Counted from the first letter of the stretch, positions 1-9,146 are shown. The stretch is 42,061 bases of DNA from 2-01-FULL-45-10 sp964450115 (GCA_964450115.1 CAYVCD010000005.1:1-42061), one strand, 5' to 3'. Program-made: numbers and translations. Notes: generated by a model not told the origin, from the letters alone.

Positions 1-2
1 CT

Positions 3-431
3 CCTGTCTACGTATCGTGGGCGCAGAAGAACAGGACCGCGCTGATAAGGGTCCCGCTCTACAGGCCCGGTAACGAAAAAGCGACGAGAGCCGAGATCAG
101 GTGCCCCGATCCTTCATGCAATCCGTATCTGGCATTTGCCGTACTGCTCGCGGCGGGACTTGAGGGGATAGAGAAGAAGTATAAGGTCCCCGACGCCATA
201 GAACCGAATATCTACAAGATGGAGATGTCGGAGAGAGAGCACAGGGGATTGGTGGCACTCCCCGGGAACCTTTTTGAAGCTATAGAAGAGACCGAAAAGA
301 GCCGTCTTGTAAAAGAAGTGCTCGGAGACCATATATTCACGAGATTCCTGATCAATAAGAAGAAAGAATGGGAAGATTACAGGATCCAGGTGACGAGTCA
401 CGAGATACGCAGATATCTTCCGGTATTATAA
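3..431 (+). CDS. glnA: Glutamine synthetase type I, C-terminal part (5' end outside window)
   Basis: The open frame enters from the left edge and ends at TAA (429-431), giving about 142 C-terminal residues. The stretch RTALIRVP, the Arg-containing PDPSCNPYLAFA and the following AGLEGI segment are typical of the active-site half of GSI, which makes glutamine from glutamate, ammonia and ATP. The segment NIYKMEMSEREHRGL and the ending resemble the GSI-alpha (Bacillus-like) tail rather than the NLYDLPPEE context of adenylylated GSI-beta enzymes, so covalent control by adenylylation looks unlikely (inference). It converges on lpxI with a gap of only 10 bases and no visible terminator hairpin between them. 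Confidence 0.9.
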   Translation, partial: PVYVSWAQKNRTALIRVPLYRPGNEKATRAEIRCPDPSCNPYLAFAVLLAAGLEGIEKKYKVPDAIEPNIYKMEMSEREHRGLVALPGNLFEAIEETEKSRLVKEVLGDHIFTRFLINKKKEWEDYRIQVTSHEIRRYLPVL

Positions 432-441
432 GGAAGACTTT

Positions 442-1245
442 TTAGATAACTATTATACTTACGCCGGAGTCGTCGGCTATTTTTACGGCCTCTGTTCTAT
501 TCAGCAGGAAAGTCTTCTTTTGTTCAAGGGCCAGTACCCTGCCCTTATTTTCTACTATCGTTTTGATTGTCTCCGGCCCTACCAGCGGGACATCAAATCT
601 CGCGTCCTGAGCGGGCCTGGCCATCTTCACCACGATGAACCCGCCATCCACAAGCTTTCCCGCCCTTCTTATAGTCTCATCGGTACCCTCTATAGCTTCA
701 AGGGCCAGGACGGTCTTATCCTTCACGATAACTGTCTGGCCTATATCGAACCGGGCGAGCTCTGAGGCTACCTTACGGCCGTATTCGATATCCAGCTCTT
801 CTTCTTTGGTGGGTGCCGTCTTCGTTAATACGCCTTTGGCGGGGATCAACTCTTCCAGATACGGGGTCGGATCTATTACCTCTATGCCTACAGTCTTGAC
901 CAGGCCGGCCACTCCCTTTAATATATTGTAATCTCTCTTTCCGCCGGAAGACCTCATTATCTTCTTCGATTCGTCGTCGAGAGAGCCGGTCTCCTTAAAT
1001 AGTATCTCTTTTTTGATCTTGCCCAGAAGCGTAATTTTACGCAATCTTTGAGTGACCGCGACAAGAAGAGCCTTCTTCAGGTCGCCCCATTCGAACCAAT
1101 ATATTTTTTCAACATACTTCTCGAGCTCTTCCGAAGTGACGCCTTTAAGGCCCAGAGCTATCACCGTATCGCCCAATTCTTTAGCTTTTTTGGCGAATAT
1201 CAAAGGCAGCTCTCCGTACCCCGCAACCAGCCCGATGCGCGCCAT
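442..1245 (-). CDS. lpxI: UDP-2,3-diacylglucosamine pyrophosphatase LpxI
   Basis: This 267-residue protein matches the LpxI (former DUF1009) family in length and in its N-terminal GLVAGYGELPLIFAKKAKE segment. LpxI hydrolyses UDP-2,3-diacylglucosamine to lipid X in lipid A synthesis and replaces LpxH in many non-gammaproteobacteria. The ATG follows the fabZ stop by 2 bases, so it is the last gene of the bamA-skp-lpxD-lpxC-fabZ-lpxI run. No lpxA or lpxB lies beside it: the next gene is the opposite-strand glutamine synthetase. The family call is firm; enzymatic activity is inferred from the family. Confidence 0.9.
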   Translation of the reverse strand: MARIGLVAGYGELPLIFAKKAKELGDTVIALGLKGVTSEELEKYVEKIYWFEWGDLKKALLVAVTQRLRKITLLGKIKKEILFKETGSLDDESKKIMRSSGGKRDYNILKGVAGLVKTVGIEVIDPTPYLEELIPAKGVLTKTAPTKEEELDIEYGRKVASELARFDIGQTVIVKDKTVLALEAIEGTDETIRRAGKLVDGGFIVVKMARPAQDARFDVPLVGPETIKTIVENKGRVLALEQKKTFLLNRTEAVKIADDSGVSIIVI

Positions 1246-1247
1246 AT

Positions 1248-1712
1248 CTATGCGTTCGGCGTTACTAAGGCGAACATCATCTCGGCTTCCGTAACCACTT
1301 CGCCTGCAACTTTAGCGGTAGCTCTGACCTGTAGAACGCTGAGCTTTTGTTTCATGATCTCTACTTCTATTATGAGCTGATCACCGGGCACTACGGGTTT
1401 TCTGAACTTTGCCTCTTTTATGCTCAAAAAATATGCCAGCTTGCCATGATTTTCCGGAAGACTTAAGACCCCGACGCCTCCGACCTGCGCCATCGCCTCC
1501 ACTATAAGGACTCCGGGCATTATCGGATGCCCCGGAAAGTGCCCCTGGAAGAACGGTTCGTTTATGGTAACGTTCTTTAATCCCACGATCCTTTTATCGG
1601 TCGACTCTAATATCCTGTCGACGAGAAGAAAGGGATATCTGTGCGGCAGGATCTTCTGGATGGTGTTTATGTCCAGCACCTTACCTTTTATATCCATTTT
1701 TTCGTTGGTCAT
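1248..1712 (-). CDS. fabZ: 3-hydroxyacyl-[ACP] dehydratase FabZ
   Basis: A 154-residue hot-dog-fold protein. The motif QGHFPGHPIMPGVLIVEAMA (residues 56-75) carries the catalytic His58 and Glu72 pair. FabZ dehydrates 3-hydroxyacyl-ACP, and the 3-hydroxyacyl-ACP it competes for is the acyl donor of LpxD, which explains its place in a lipid A operon. It follows the lpxC stop by 15 bases and precedes lpxI by 2 bases. In Bacteroidota LpxC and FabZ are fused; here the same order is kept as two separate genes. The start is ATG after a good AGGAG-type site. Confidence 0.95.
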   Translation of the reverse strand: MTNEKMDIKGKVLDINTIQKILPHRYPFLLVDRILESTDKRIVGLKNVTINEPFFQGHFPGHPIMPGVLIVEAMAQVGGVGVLSLPENHGKLAYFLSIKEAKFRKPVVPGDQLIIEVEIMKQKLSVLQVRATAKVAGEVVTEAEMMFALVTPNA

Positions 1713-1727
1713 ATTAACTCCTTCTTT

Positions 1728-2564
1728 TTATGTAATAGCTTTCAACTTCTTTACCAGCTCCATATTAAGACTATGCCCGCTCTTTACTGCCACGACATGG
1801 CCTTCCAGCGGCATGCCTATAAGGCCCAGGTCACCCATAAGGTCGAGGATCTTGTGCCTCACGTGCTCGTCCGGAAACCTGAGGGCGCTCTTAAAGGGGC
1901 CGTCCTTACCCATTATGAGCGTATTATTGTGATCGGCGCCCCTGCCAAAACCGAGCGCCAATAGCAGAAAAGCTTCTTTCTTCATGCAAAATGTCCGGGC
2001 AGACGCTATTTCACGCCTGAATACCTCCTCGGAGATATCAAGACTTAAAAACTGCTCACCTATACTCGGTTCAGGATACGACAGAAAGTATGAGATGCGC
2101 AGTCCCGGATGCGGAAATACCGCTATAAATGAGTCCCTGTTGCCGCACCAGACCGGCCTCTCTATAACCAGGCTCTGTGATGGAGCGTCCAATTTTATTA
2201 TGTCGGCGCGATCAAGCGCGTCTACATAATCTTTAGCGCTCCCATCGAGCCCGGGCAGCTCCCGGCCATTTATCTCCACCACCATATTATTTATACCGAG
2301 GCCCGAGAGCGCGGCCAAGAGGTGCTCTGTCGTCTGGATCTCGGCCTTACCCAAACCGATAACGGTCCTGCGCTGTTTAATAGCACCGCCGTCAAAAGAG
2401 AGTGACCTTACATTAATAACCGGCGTATCCGGCAGATCCGTCCGTATAAAATTTATCCCGCTATTAGCGGGAGAGCCTTTTAAAGTTACCTTTGTATTGG
2501 CGCCTGTCTGAAGGCCCTTGCCTTCTAAAACCACAGGATCTTTTATGGTCTTTTGAGGAGTCAC
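1728..2564 (-). CDS. lpxC: UDP-3-O-acyl-N-acetylglucosamine deacetylase LpxC
   Basis: A 278-residue zinc deacetylase for the committed step of lipid A synthesis. Zinc ligands are visible: His81 in TTEHLLAAL, and the His and Asp of the segment DEHVRHKILDLMGDL (about residues 232-246). A GH-A-KSGHSLN segment holding the catalytic His follows. The N-terminal half has the expected EGKGLQTG signature. The ATG overlaps the lpxD stop by 4 bases, indicating translational coupling. It is slightly shorter than the roughly 305 residues of E. coli LpxC, mainly at the C-terminus. Confidence 0.95.
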   Translation of the reverse strand: MTPQKTIKDPVVLEGKGLQTGANTKVTLKGSPANSGINFIRTDLPDTPVINVRSLSFDGGAIKQRRTVIGLGKAEIQTTEHLLAALSGLGINNMVVEINGRELPGLDGSAKDYVDALDRADIIKLDAPSQSLVIERPVWCGNRDSFIAVFPHPGLRISYFLSYPEPSIGEQFLSLDISEEVFRREIASARTFCMKKEAFLLLALGFGRGADHNNTLIMGKDGPFKSALRFPDEHVRHKILDLMGDLGLIGMPLEGHVVAVKSGHSLNMELVKKLKAIT

Positions 2565-3595
2565 TTCTTCTCTAATTCTTTTATTTTTGCCTCCAGCGCC
2601 TTTACCCTTTCGTATAGTTGCGGAAGCAGTCCTGTGCGCGCCACTATATCTTTGGCTTTATTGATGGGCCTTGCCGGATGGCCGAATAGCACCGTCTTCG
2701 GCACGGGAAAAGACTTAGTTATCCCTGTCTGGCCGCCCGCCATTACAAAATCTCCAAGCTTCACGTGGTCCGCAACGCCGACCTGGCCTCCAAAAACGAC
2801 ATTTCTGCCTAACACTGAACTTCCGGCTATCCCGGCCTGCGCGGCTATTAGGCAATAAGGGCCTATGATGACATTGTGAGCTATCTGGGAAAGATTATCT
2901 ATCTTAGAGCCTCGTCCTATTACGGTCTTATTAAACCTGGCCCTGTCTATAGTGACACAGGCCCCTATCTCCACGTCGTCCTCTATGACTACGGTCCCCA
3001 TCTGCGGGATCTTGAAATGCGTGCCATCTTTTTGGGTATTATAACCGAATCCGTCGCTACCAATGACGCTGGAAGGATGAATTATGACCTTATTACCTAT
3101 AGATATGGACTCCCGGATGGTCACGTGCGGATATATTATACAGCTATTCCCGATCTTTGAATTTTTTCCGATGTAAGCGAACGGATATATAACCGTATTA
3201 TCGCCTATCGATACCTTCTCCTCGATAACTGCGTACGGACCAATAGATACATTCTTCCCTAAAGAAGAGCTTTTTGATATTACGGCCGTTCCGTGGATAC
3301 CCTTAGGATGAGGAATAGAGCCGGGATTTACGTACTCTATTATTTTGGAGAAGGCTACTGAAGGATTTTCAACCTTTATCAACGGCTTATTAAAAGACCC
3401 CTTCATCTCCTTCGGAACGATAACACAGGAGGCTTTAGTAGAATCTATGAGAGCTTCGTCCTTTGGGCTTATTATAAAGGCAAGCTCTCCGCTTACCGCC
3501 TCCTGTATACCGTTTATTCCGTTTATCGAAACCGCGCCGTCTCCTAAAAGCTCACCACCTACGAACGCGGCTATATCTTTTAATGTCTTTGACAT
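2561..3595 (-). CDS. lpxD: UDP-3-O-(3-hydroxyacyl)glucosamine N-acyltransferase LpxD
   Basis: A 344-residue acyltransferase. Residues 1-95 form the uridine-binding N-terminal domain, residues 100-300 are left-handed beta-helix hexapeptide repeats, and the C-terminus (about 323-344) is a short helical segment. The catalytic His is His240 in SQIAHNVIIG. LpxD adds the second 3-hydroxyacyl chain after LpxC has deacetylated the sugar, and it lies immediately upstream of lpxC with a 4-base overlap. The gap to skp is 18 bases. Confidence 0.95.
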   Translation of the reverse strand: MSKTLKDIAAFVGGELLGDGAVSINGINGIQEAVSGELAFIISPKDEALIDSTKASCVIVPKEMKGSFNKPLIKVENPSVAFSKIIEYVNPGSIPHPKGIHGTAVISKSSSLGKNVSIGPYAVIEEKVSIGDNTVIYPFAYIGKNSKIGNSCIIYPHVTIRESISIGNKVIIHPSSVIGSDGFGYNTQKDGTHFKIPQMGTVVIEDDVEIGACVTIDRARFNKTVIGRGSKIDNLSQIAHNVIIGPYCLIAAQAGIAGSSVLGRNVVFGGQVGVADHVKLGDFVMAGGQTGITKSFPVPKTVLFGHPARPINKAKDIVARTGLLPQLYERVKALEAKIKELEKK

Positions 3596-3613
3596 GGATA
3601 AAAGAAGAAGCTC

Positions 3614-4132
3614 TTATTTCTTCGCGGCGTTCAGCCTCTTGACCACTTCGACCGTAAGATCAAGCTCAGGACCCGCAAATAAGACAGTCTGCTTTATCAG
3701 CACTATATCATAGCCGGCTTCTTTGGAATAGGCGGATATCACAGTGTCTATATCCTTCTGTATCTCGCCGAGCATCTGGTTCCTCTGCTTTATCAGCTCG
3801 TCGCGGACTTTCCTGTCGAATTCCTGAAGGTTCGTTATCTTGCCGTCTATTATAGCCTGCTTCTCTGCTTTAGCCTTATCCGAAAGGAGCGCCTGCTCAT
3901 CTTTAAGTTTTCTTATCTCATCCACGAACTTCTGTCTTTCGGCATCTTTGCCCTTCACCTGCACTTCAAAAGTCTTCTCAAAATCTTTTGTCTTCGCGTA
4001 TTCATCCGAAACTTTCGCCAGGTCCACATAACCTATCTTATATTCCTTCGCGAACGCATCGGCGCCGGAAAAAACAATGCATACAGCAGCGATAACCACC
4101 ACAGCCGTTACTAAAGCTATCTTCTTAAACAT
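3614..4132 (-). CDS. skp: OmpH/Skp-family periplasmic chaperone
   Basis: A 172-residue protein starting at the ATG at 4130-4132, preceded by AAAGGAGAG at good spacing. A longer in-frame extension overlaps the bamA 3' end and is rejected. Residues 1-27 form a signal peptide ending ADAFA, followed by YKIGYVDLAKV, a common start of mature Skp/OmpH proteins. The rest is highly charged and helical, as expected for the coiled-coil arms that hold unfolded outer-membrane proteins. It sits between bamA and lpxD as in Proteobacteria, supporting a role in outer-membrane protein delivery. Confidence 0.9.
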   Translation of the reverse strand: MFKKIALVTAVVVIAAVCIVFSGADAFAKEYKIGYVDLAKVSDEYAKTKDFEKTFEVQVKGKDAERQKFVDEIRKLKDEQALLSDKAKAEKQAIIDGKITNLQEFDRKVRDELIKQRNQMLGEIQKDIDTVISAYSKEAGYDIVLIKQTVLFAGPELDLTVEVVKRLNAAKK

Positions 4133-4151
4133 ACTTCTCTCCTTTCGTTTT

Positions 4152-6473
4152 TTAGAAACCGCGACTAATACTAAAATAGAACTCGCCCTCTTTTGTGTCA
4201 CTATGGTTCTTGGCAAGAGGGTAGCCCCAATCTAATCTGAACGGGCCTACGGGAGTATTCACTCTTATGCCGATGCCGGCGCCCGACTTGAAATCGCCGG
4301 TCTTCAGAAAATCTCCGCTCTTGGCCCACACATTACCTATATCGTAGAATATGGCGCCTTTCAATATCTTCTCATAGATCGGGAAGGTGACTTCGGCGTT
4401 CCCTATCAGCAACGCCTCGCCTCCTATGGGCTCGTCCGAACCGGAGTCCCTGGGGCCCACTTTTCTCTCCTTATATCCGCGTATCGTATTGGCGCCACCA
4501 GCGAAGAATCTCTCGTATATTGGAACGGTATGGGATTTTCCGTAAGGAGCGGACCAGCCTGCGCGGGCCTTAAGCTCCATAACGAATTTTTGGATGAACG
4601 TGGCATAGAAAGCGGCCGTCGCGGTCCCTTTCACGTACTCTTTGTCGCCCATGAATATGCCGCCGGCATCTTCTATGGTACCGTTCAGTATGTATCCGCG
4701 TCCGGGATTGTAGATATTATCTCTCGTATCCTGGGTCAGCTGCAGAGACCCGGCCGATATCACCTTTGAGCCTTCCTCATCTTTGAAGTCCTGAGACGCG
4801 TAGTTCGGGACGCTGCCTATCGTTATATACTCCAGCCTGTACATACCATCGGCCCTTAAGTGCTCCGTCAGCTCTTTACCTATCTTTACATCGCCGCCCT
4901 GCCTGAGTTCATCGTAGGCCCATCCTACATCTATCTGGCGAGTATGACTGGAGCGATAAAGATCGAACCCGAATAAATAAGGCCAGCCGAATATCCACGG
5001 GTCTATCCACCCGATGTTGTAGTTCTGTCTTACCATACCTATTTCAGCCCTGACCGTAAGCTGTTGCCCGCCACCGGTGAATGTGGGGAAGTTGAGCGCG
5101 TCAAAATTCTTCTGCCCTATCTCCACGAAACCGAGGAACTGGTCTATAGAACTGTAGCCGCCGCCGAACGAGAACTCTCCGGTCTTTGTCTCTTTTACAT
5201 CCACTATCAGATTGTGGACCTGCGGCACCGATGAAGGTTCAGTATCAAAGCTTATATCCTCAAATAGCCCCAGGTTATAGAGCCGGTCTTTTGACCGCTT
5301 GATCTTAGAGCCATCGAACTTATCGCCCGGATATATCCTGAGCTCCCGGCGGATGATTATCTCTCTGGTCTTCGTGTTACCCCGTATGACGACCTTTCCT
5401 ACATAGACCACCTCTTTAGGGTCTATCGTGTAAGTTATGTCCATAGTGCTCGTAGTCGGATTCACATTTTGATCGACATCGACTACGGCATCCATGTATC
5501 CGTGCATATAATATAGGTCCCGTATTGCAAGCATATCGTCCCTGAGTTCTCTCCTGGAGAAAGGTTTCCCGGACTTCATCTTGATCTTGGAGCGGATATC
5601 TTTTTCAGTCAGCACTACGTTGCCCGCAACATTTATGGGACCCACCAGATACTGCTTGCCCTCATTGATGTTGAAAGTCACAAAAAGCTGAGTTCCGTCT
5701 TCGCTATAATCAAGTTTCGGAGCGACTTCGACATCGAGATATCCTATGTCATCATAGAGAGATTTTATCTTGTCAGAGTCTTCTTCGAGGACCTCTTCCT
5801 TGAATATGCCCGGATTGAATAACCATGACGGTTTCGTGCCGAGGACCTTGATTATGTTGCCGGATTTAAGATGGGCATTGCCTACTATATTTACTTTCGA
5901 GACCTTGATCTTAGTCCTTTCATCTATGACTATAGTGATCTTGGTCTTATTCAATTCCTTATCCACATCGAGCTCGTACTTTACCTCCGCTCCCGGATAA
6001 CCTTTCTTCACATAGAGGGCTCTTATCTCGGCTATATCCTGAGCGAGCATCGGCATATTCAGCATCTCGTCCGGCTTCGATTTCATCGTCTGTTTTAATC
6101 TCTGCGCCGTATAGGCCTTATTTCCCTTAAAAGTTATCTCGCCTATGACGGTCTTCTCCTCCACCATAAGCGTTATCTTCAGGCCGTCCTCGTAATTTTC
6201 GGCATCGATGGAAACGTCCGTGAAATATTCCGTAGCGTAAAGCCTCTTCAGGTCTTCGTTCATCACTATCTGGCTGAATTCATCGCCTATCTTGGTCTTT
6301 ATCTTGGAGAGGATCGTCTCTGTGGATATGGCCCTGTTATTGGTAACAACTATCGCCTTTATTATCTTGCCTTCGCTCGTCTGGTCTTCAGAATATGAGA
6401 TATCTACGATGGAAAATTGCATGAGGCCCACAGATATGAGTACCGCTAAAGCCGCTTTGAACAATTTCGTCAT
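4152..6473 (-). CDS. bamA: Outer membrane protein assembly factor BamA
   Basis: A 773-residue Omp85 protein. The start is set at the ATG at 6471-6473, with GGAGAGGG just upstream and one base after the dnaB stop. A start 12 codons earlier would overlap dnaB and lacks support. A signal peptide (about residues 1-28) is followed by about five POTRA repeats to around residue 410 and a C-terminal beta-barrel. The barrel carries GANTIRGY, a variant of the usual VRGF loop motif, and ends in aromatic FYFSISRGF, a beta-signal with terminal Phe. It inserts beta-barrel proteins into the outer membrane, together with the downstream skp product. Confidence 0.95.
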   Translation of the reverse strand: MTKLFKAALAVLISVGLMQFSIVDISYSEDQTSEGKIIKAIVVTNNRAISTETILSKIKTKIGDEFSQIVMNEDLKRLYATEYFTDVSIDAENYEDGLKITLMVEEKTVIGEITFKGNKAYTAQRLKQTMKSKPDEMLNMPMLAQDIAEIRALYVKKGYPGAEVKYELDVDKELNKTKITIVIDERTKIKVSKVNIVGNAHLKSGNIIKVLGTKPSWLFNPGIFKEEVLEEDSDKIKSLYDDIGYLDVEVAPKLDYSEDGTQLFVTFNINEGKQYLVGPINVAGNVVLTEKDIRSKIKMKSGKPFSRRELRDDMLAIRDLYYMHGYMDAVVDVDQNVNPTTSTMDITYTIDPKEVVYVGKVVIRGNTKTREIIIRRELRIYPGDKFDGSKIKRSKDRLYNLGLFEDISFDTEPSSVPQVHNLIVDVKETKTGEFSFGGGYSSIDQFLGFVEIGQKNFDALNFPTFTGGGQQLTVRAEIGMVRQNYNIGWIDPWIFGWPYLFGFDLYRSSHTRQIDVGWAYDELRQGGDVKIGKELTEHLRADGMYRLEYITIGSVPNYASQDFKDEEGSKVISAGSLQLTQDTRDNIYNPGRGYILNGTIEDAGGIFMGDKEYVKGTATAAFYATFIQKFVMELKARAGWSAPYGKSHTVPIYERFFAGGANTIRGYKERKVGPRDSGSDEPIGGEALLIGNAEVTFPIYEKILKGAIFYDIGNVWAKSGDFLKTGDFKSGAGIGIRVNTPVGPFRLDWGYPLAKNHSDTKEGEFYFSISRGF

Positions 6474-6474
6474 T

Positions 6475-7860
6475 TTAAACCCTCTCCATGTCAGCGTCGG
6501 CATTCTCAATGCCTACAAAATCTTCCGAACGATTCATTAAGTTCTCAAACCTCATATATTCGCCCACAAAAGTAAGATTTATGCTTCCTACGGGGCCATT
6601 CCTCTGCTTTGCTATGATGGTCTCGGCTATACCCTTATTCTCTTCCGTAGGATTATAGTATTCTTCCCTTAATAAAAGGATTACGACGTCGGCATCCTGT
6701 TCTATAGCTCCGGACTCCCTCAGGTCCGATAGCTGCGGACGGTGATCGGACCTCTGTTCGACCGCGCGGGAGAGCTGGCTTATCGCTATCAGTGGAACCC
6801 TGAGCTCTCTTGCCAAAGCCTTTAAAGACCTCGAGATCTCCGATATCTCCTGCTGCCTGTTATCGGAACCTGAAGGCCCCTGCATAAGCTGTAAATAGTC
6901 GAGCACTATGAGCTGTATGTCATGCTGGGCTTTTAATCGTCTGGCCTTGGCGCGTATCTCGAGGACGGTCACTCCGGGGGTATCATCTATAAATATCGGC
7001 GCTTCGGAAAGCTTGCCTGCTGCAGTAACGAGGCGCGGCCAATCGGCCTGCGAGAGAAAACCGGTCCTCACTTTATGCGCGTCCACTCTCGCGTGGGAAC
7101 AGAGCATCCTCTGGACAAGCTGCTCTTTGGACATTTCGAGCGAGAAGAAAGCTACGGGCTTCTTCTCCACGACCCCTACGTGCTCCGCTATGCATCCGGC
7201 GAGAGCGCTCTTGCCCATTGACGGACGTCCCGCTATGACTATGAGATCCGAGGGCTGCAAGCCCGCCGTCTTCATATCCAGGTCCCTAAATCCCGTCGCA
7301 AGACCTGTTATATTCTCTTTCCTTTGATAAAGATTATCGATCGTCTCTATCGAACTTCTTATGATATCTCTCAATGGGACAGACCTTGACTCTACCTTCT
7401 TTTGAGCTATATCGAATATTATCTGTTCGGCCTTGTCGATCAAAGTATCGGCGTCGTGGGAAGTATTGTAGCACTCCGCGGCTATATTGGTGGACGCGTT
7501 GATGAGATTCCTTAAGATATATTTCTCTTTCACTATCTTCAGATAATGAACTATATTAGCCGCCGTGGGAACGCTTGAGGCGATATTCGTTATATAGGAA
7601 GGGCCGCCCGAGTCATCAAGGGCGTTGGTCTTCTTCAGCTCCTCCACCACCGTGATGAGATCTACAGCCCTGTTCTCGTCAAATAATTTTACGATGGCTG
7701 AATAAATCTTTTTATGGGCGTCTTTGTAGAAATAGGACTGATTTAGCGCCTCGATAGCCTGGCCCGTAGCTTCGCGGTCTAAAAGCATTGACCCCAAAAC
7801 GGCCATTTCAGCTTCAAGGCTTTGAGGAGGTAACTTCTCGATCGACTCCTGTGGAGGCAT
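6475..7860 (-). CDS. dnaB: Replicative DNA helicase DnaB
   Basis: A 461-residue DnaB of normal length with no intein. Residues 10-115 form the N-terminal domain that binds primase, and the RecA-like ATPase domain starts around residue 185. Walker A is GRPSMGKSA (211-219), and Walker B is in LIVLDYLQLM. The gene follows rplI by 9 bases, completing the classic rpsF-ssb-rpsR-rplI-dnaB order. It is followed directly by bamA, an unusual join of the replication/ribosome cluster to the outer-membrane cluster. Confidence 0.96.
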   Translation of the reverse strand: MPPQESIEKLPPQSLEAEMAVLGSMLLDREATGQAIEALNQSYFYKDAHKKIYSAIVKLFDENRAVDLITVVEELKKTNALDDSGGPSYITNIASSVPTAANIVHYLKIVKEKYILRNLINASTNIAAECYNTSHDADTLIDKAEQIIFDIAQKKVESRSVPLRDIIRSSIETIDNLYQRKENITGLATGFRDLDMKTAGLQPSDLIVIAGRPSMGKSALAGCIAEHVGVVEKKPVAFFSLEMSKEQLVQRMLCSHARVDAHKVRTGFLSQADWPRLVTAAGKLSEAPIFIDDTPGVTVLEIRAKARRLKAQHDIQLIVLDYLQLMQGPSGSDNRQQEISEISRSLKALARELRVPLIAISQLSRAVEQRSDHRPQLSDLRESGAIEQDADVVILLLREEYYNPTEENKGIAETIIAKQRNGPVGSINLTFVGEYMRFENLMNRSEDFVGIENADADMERV

Positions 7861-7869
7861 AGTTCTCTT

Positions 7870-8319
7870 TTATTGCTCTTCTTTAACGATCCAAACCCTT
7901 AACGAAGCCTTAACTTCCGGATGAACCTTCACTCCTACCTGGTAAACGCCGAGCTTCTTTATCGGCTCATCCAGCACAATATCTTTCTTATCTATGTTGA
8001 GTTTTTCATTCCCGAGAGCTGCCGATATCATTTCGGTCGTCACGGTGCCGAATAACTTCTCTTCATCTGCTGATTTAGCGCTTATCGTTATCGATAATGC
8101 GGCTATCCTTTCGGCAAGCGCCTTCGCCTCATCCAACCTCTTCGCATCCTCCAGAACCTGTTTCTTCTTCAGCGAATCGAGTATCTTCATATTGCCCGCA
8201 GTGGCTTCCTTTGCGGCATTCTTCGGGAATAGATAGTTCCTTGCATACCCGTCTTTAACATTTACGATATCGCCGATCTTGCCTAGCCTGTCTATTGTCT
8301 GAGTGAGTATTACTTTCAT
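7870..8319 (-). CDS. rplI: 50S ribosomal protein L9
   Basis: A 149-residue L9. It shows the conserved N-terminal rRNA-binding domain (MKVILTQTIDRLGKIGDIV, then VKDGYARNYLFPKNAA), a long connecting helix, and a C-terminal domain. The ATG lies 3 bases after the rpsR stop. L9 binds 23S rRNA near the L1 stalk and helps maintain the reading frame. Confidence 0.96.
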   Translation of the reverse strand: MKVILTQTIDRLGKIGDIVNVKDGYARNYLFPKNAAKEATAGNMKILDSLKKKQVLEDAKRLDEAKALAERIAALSITISAKSADEEKLFGTVTTEMISAALGNEKLNIDKKDIVLDEPIKKLGVYQVGVKVHPEVKASLRVWIVKEEQ

Positions 8320-8322
8320 ATT

Positions 8323-8589
8323 TTAGTCCGCCACGAATGGCAGAAGCGCCAGCACGCGGGCTTTTTTTATCGCGCGGGCGAGCTGCCGCTGGTGTTTAGC
8401 GCAGGTGCCTGTTATTCTCGACGGCATTATCTTGCCTCGCTCGGTCAAGAGCTTCTGGAATTTTTGATAGTCGAGATAATCTATCGCTTCTATCTTATCC
8501 ATGCAGAATCTGCATGGTTTCTTCTTGTATACCTTCTTCTTCTTATCGCCGTCTTTTCTCGGCTTTCTCTTCATTTCGAATCTTGACAT
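8323..8589 (-). CDS. rpsR: 30S ribosomal protein S18 (zinc-type)
   Basis: An 88-residue S18 with a basic Lys-rich N-terminus. Cys26, Cys29 (CRFC), Cys63 and His66 (CAKH) form the metal-binding set of the C+ paralogue type. The ATG is preceded by GAGGAGAA. S18 lies on the 30S platform with S6, whose gene (rpsF) is in the same cluster. The presence of zinc is inferred from the Cys/His pattern. Confidence 0.95.
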   Translation of the reverse strand: MSRFEMKRKPRKDGDKKKKVYKKKPCRFCMDKIEAIDYLDYQKFQKLLTERGKIMPSRITGTCAKHQRQLARAIKKARVLALLPFVAD

Positions 8590-8620
8590 TTCTTCTCCTC
8601 GTTATAGCTACGTCAGTTTT

Positions 8621-8641
8621 AAGTTATAAGTTGTAAGTTAT
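8621..8641. repeat. Three tandem heptamers AAGTTAT/AAGTTGT/AAGTTAT
   Basis: In the 59-base ssb-rpsR gap the plus strand reads AAGTTAT AAGTTGT AAGTTAT and then AACTG. The same bases allow an 8-bp hairpin, AGTTATAA with TTATAACT. There is no U-tract and no obvious function. It may be a short simple-sequence tract. Confidence 0.6.
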
Positions 8642-8648
8642 AACTGTT

Positions 8649-9146
8649 TTAGAACGGCGGTTCGTCTAGATCGCCCGCCTTGCTTGGACCTTTAGAGCCC
8701 TCTTCATTGCCCGGTATGGGACTTATCTCTTCATTAAGATTTATAGTGGCTACGTCTTGGGGTACGGCGGCGTCGCCTTTATTCGATGAGTCACCACCCT
8801 TACCGGCGGCCCCGGAGCCTCTTAGAAACTGAACATTATCCGCTATGACTTCCGTCGTAGAACGCTTCTGCCCGTCCTGGCCTTCCCAACTTCTTGATTG
8901 AAGACGGCCCTCAATAAATACCGGGCTGCCCTTTGAGAGATACTCACCGCATACTTCGGCGCGGCGTCCCCATACCACTATCTTTATGAAGGAGACCTCT
9001 TCCTTCTTCTCTCCGGCCTGGCTTGTGTAGACCCTATTTACGGCTATAGTGAACGTGGCAACGGCTGTGCCGCTGGGAACATATCTAAGCTCAGGATCCC
9101 TGGTAAGATTCCCTATCAACAGTACTTTATTAAGGTTGGCTGCCAT
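8649..9146 (-). CDS. ssb: Single-stranded DNA-binding protein
   Basis: A 165-residue SSB. The OB fold occupies residues 1-110 (LNKVLLIGNLTRDPELRYVP, then FIKIVVWGRRAEVCGEYLSKG). A flexible Gly/Ser-rich linker follows. The acidic tail ends DLDEPPF, a variant of the DDDIPF tail that recruits replication partners. It starts at ATG with TAGGAGA upstream and lies between rpsF and rpsR as in many bacteria. Confidence 0.95.
   Translation of the reverse strand: MAANLNKVLLIGNLTRDPELRYVPSGTAVATFTIAVNRVYTSQAGEKKEEVSFIKIVVWGRRAEVCGEYLSKGSPVFIEGRLQSRSWEGQDGQKRSTTEVIADNVQFLRGSGAAGKGGDSSNKGDAAVPQDVATINLNEEISPIPGNEEGSKGPSKAGDLDEPPF

Noticed and set aside
4133..4216. 28-codon N-terminal extension of Skp
   Set aside because: It overlaps the bamA end and would bury the signal peptide; the internal ATG has AAAGGAGAG upstream.
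8621..8641. Origin-like DnaA or iteron repeats
   Set aside because: Only three 7-base units with no DnaA box nearby; too small to call an origin.
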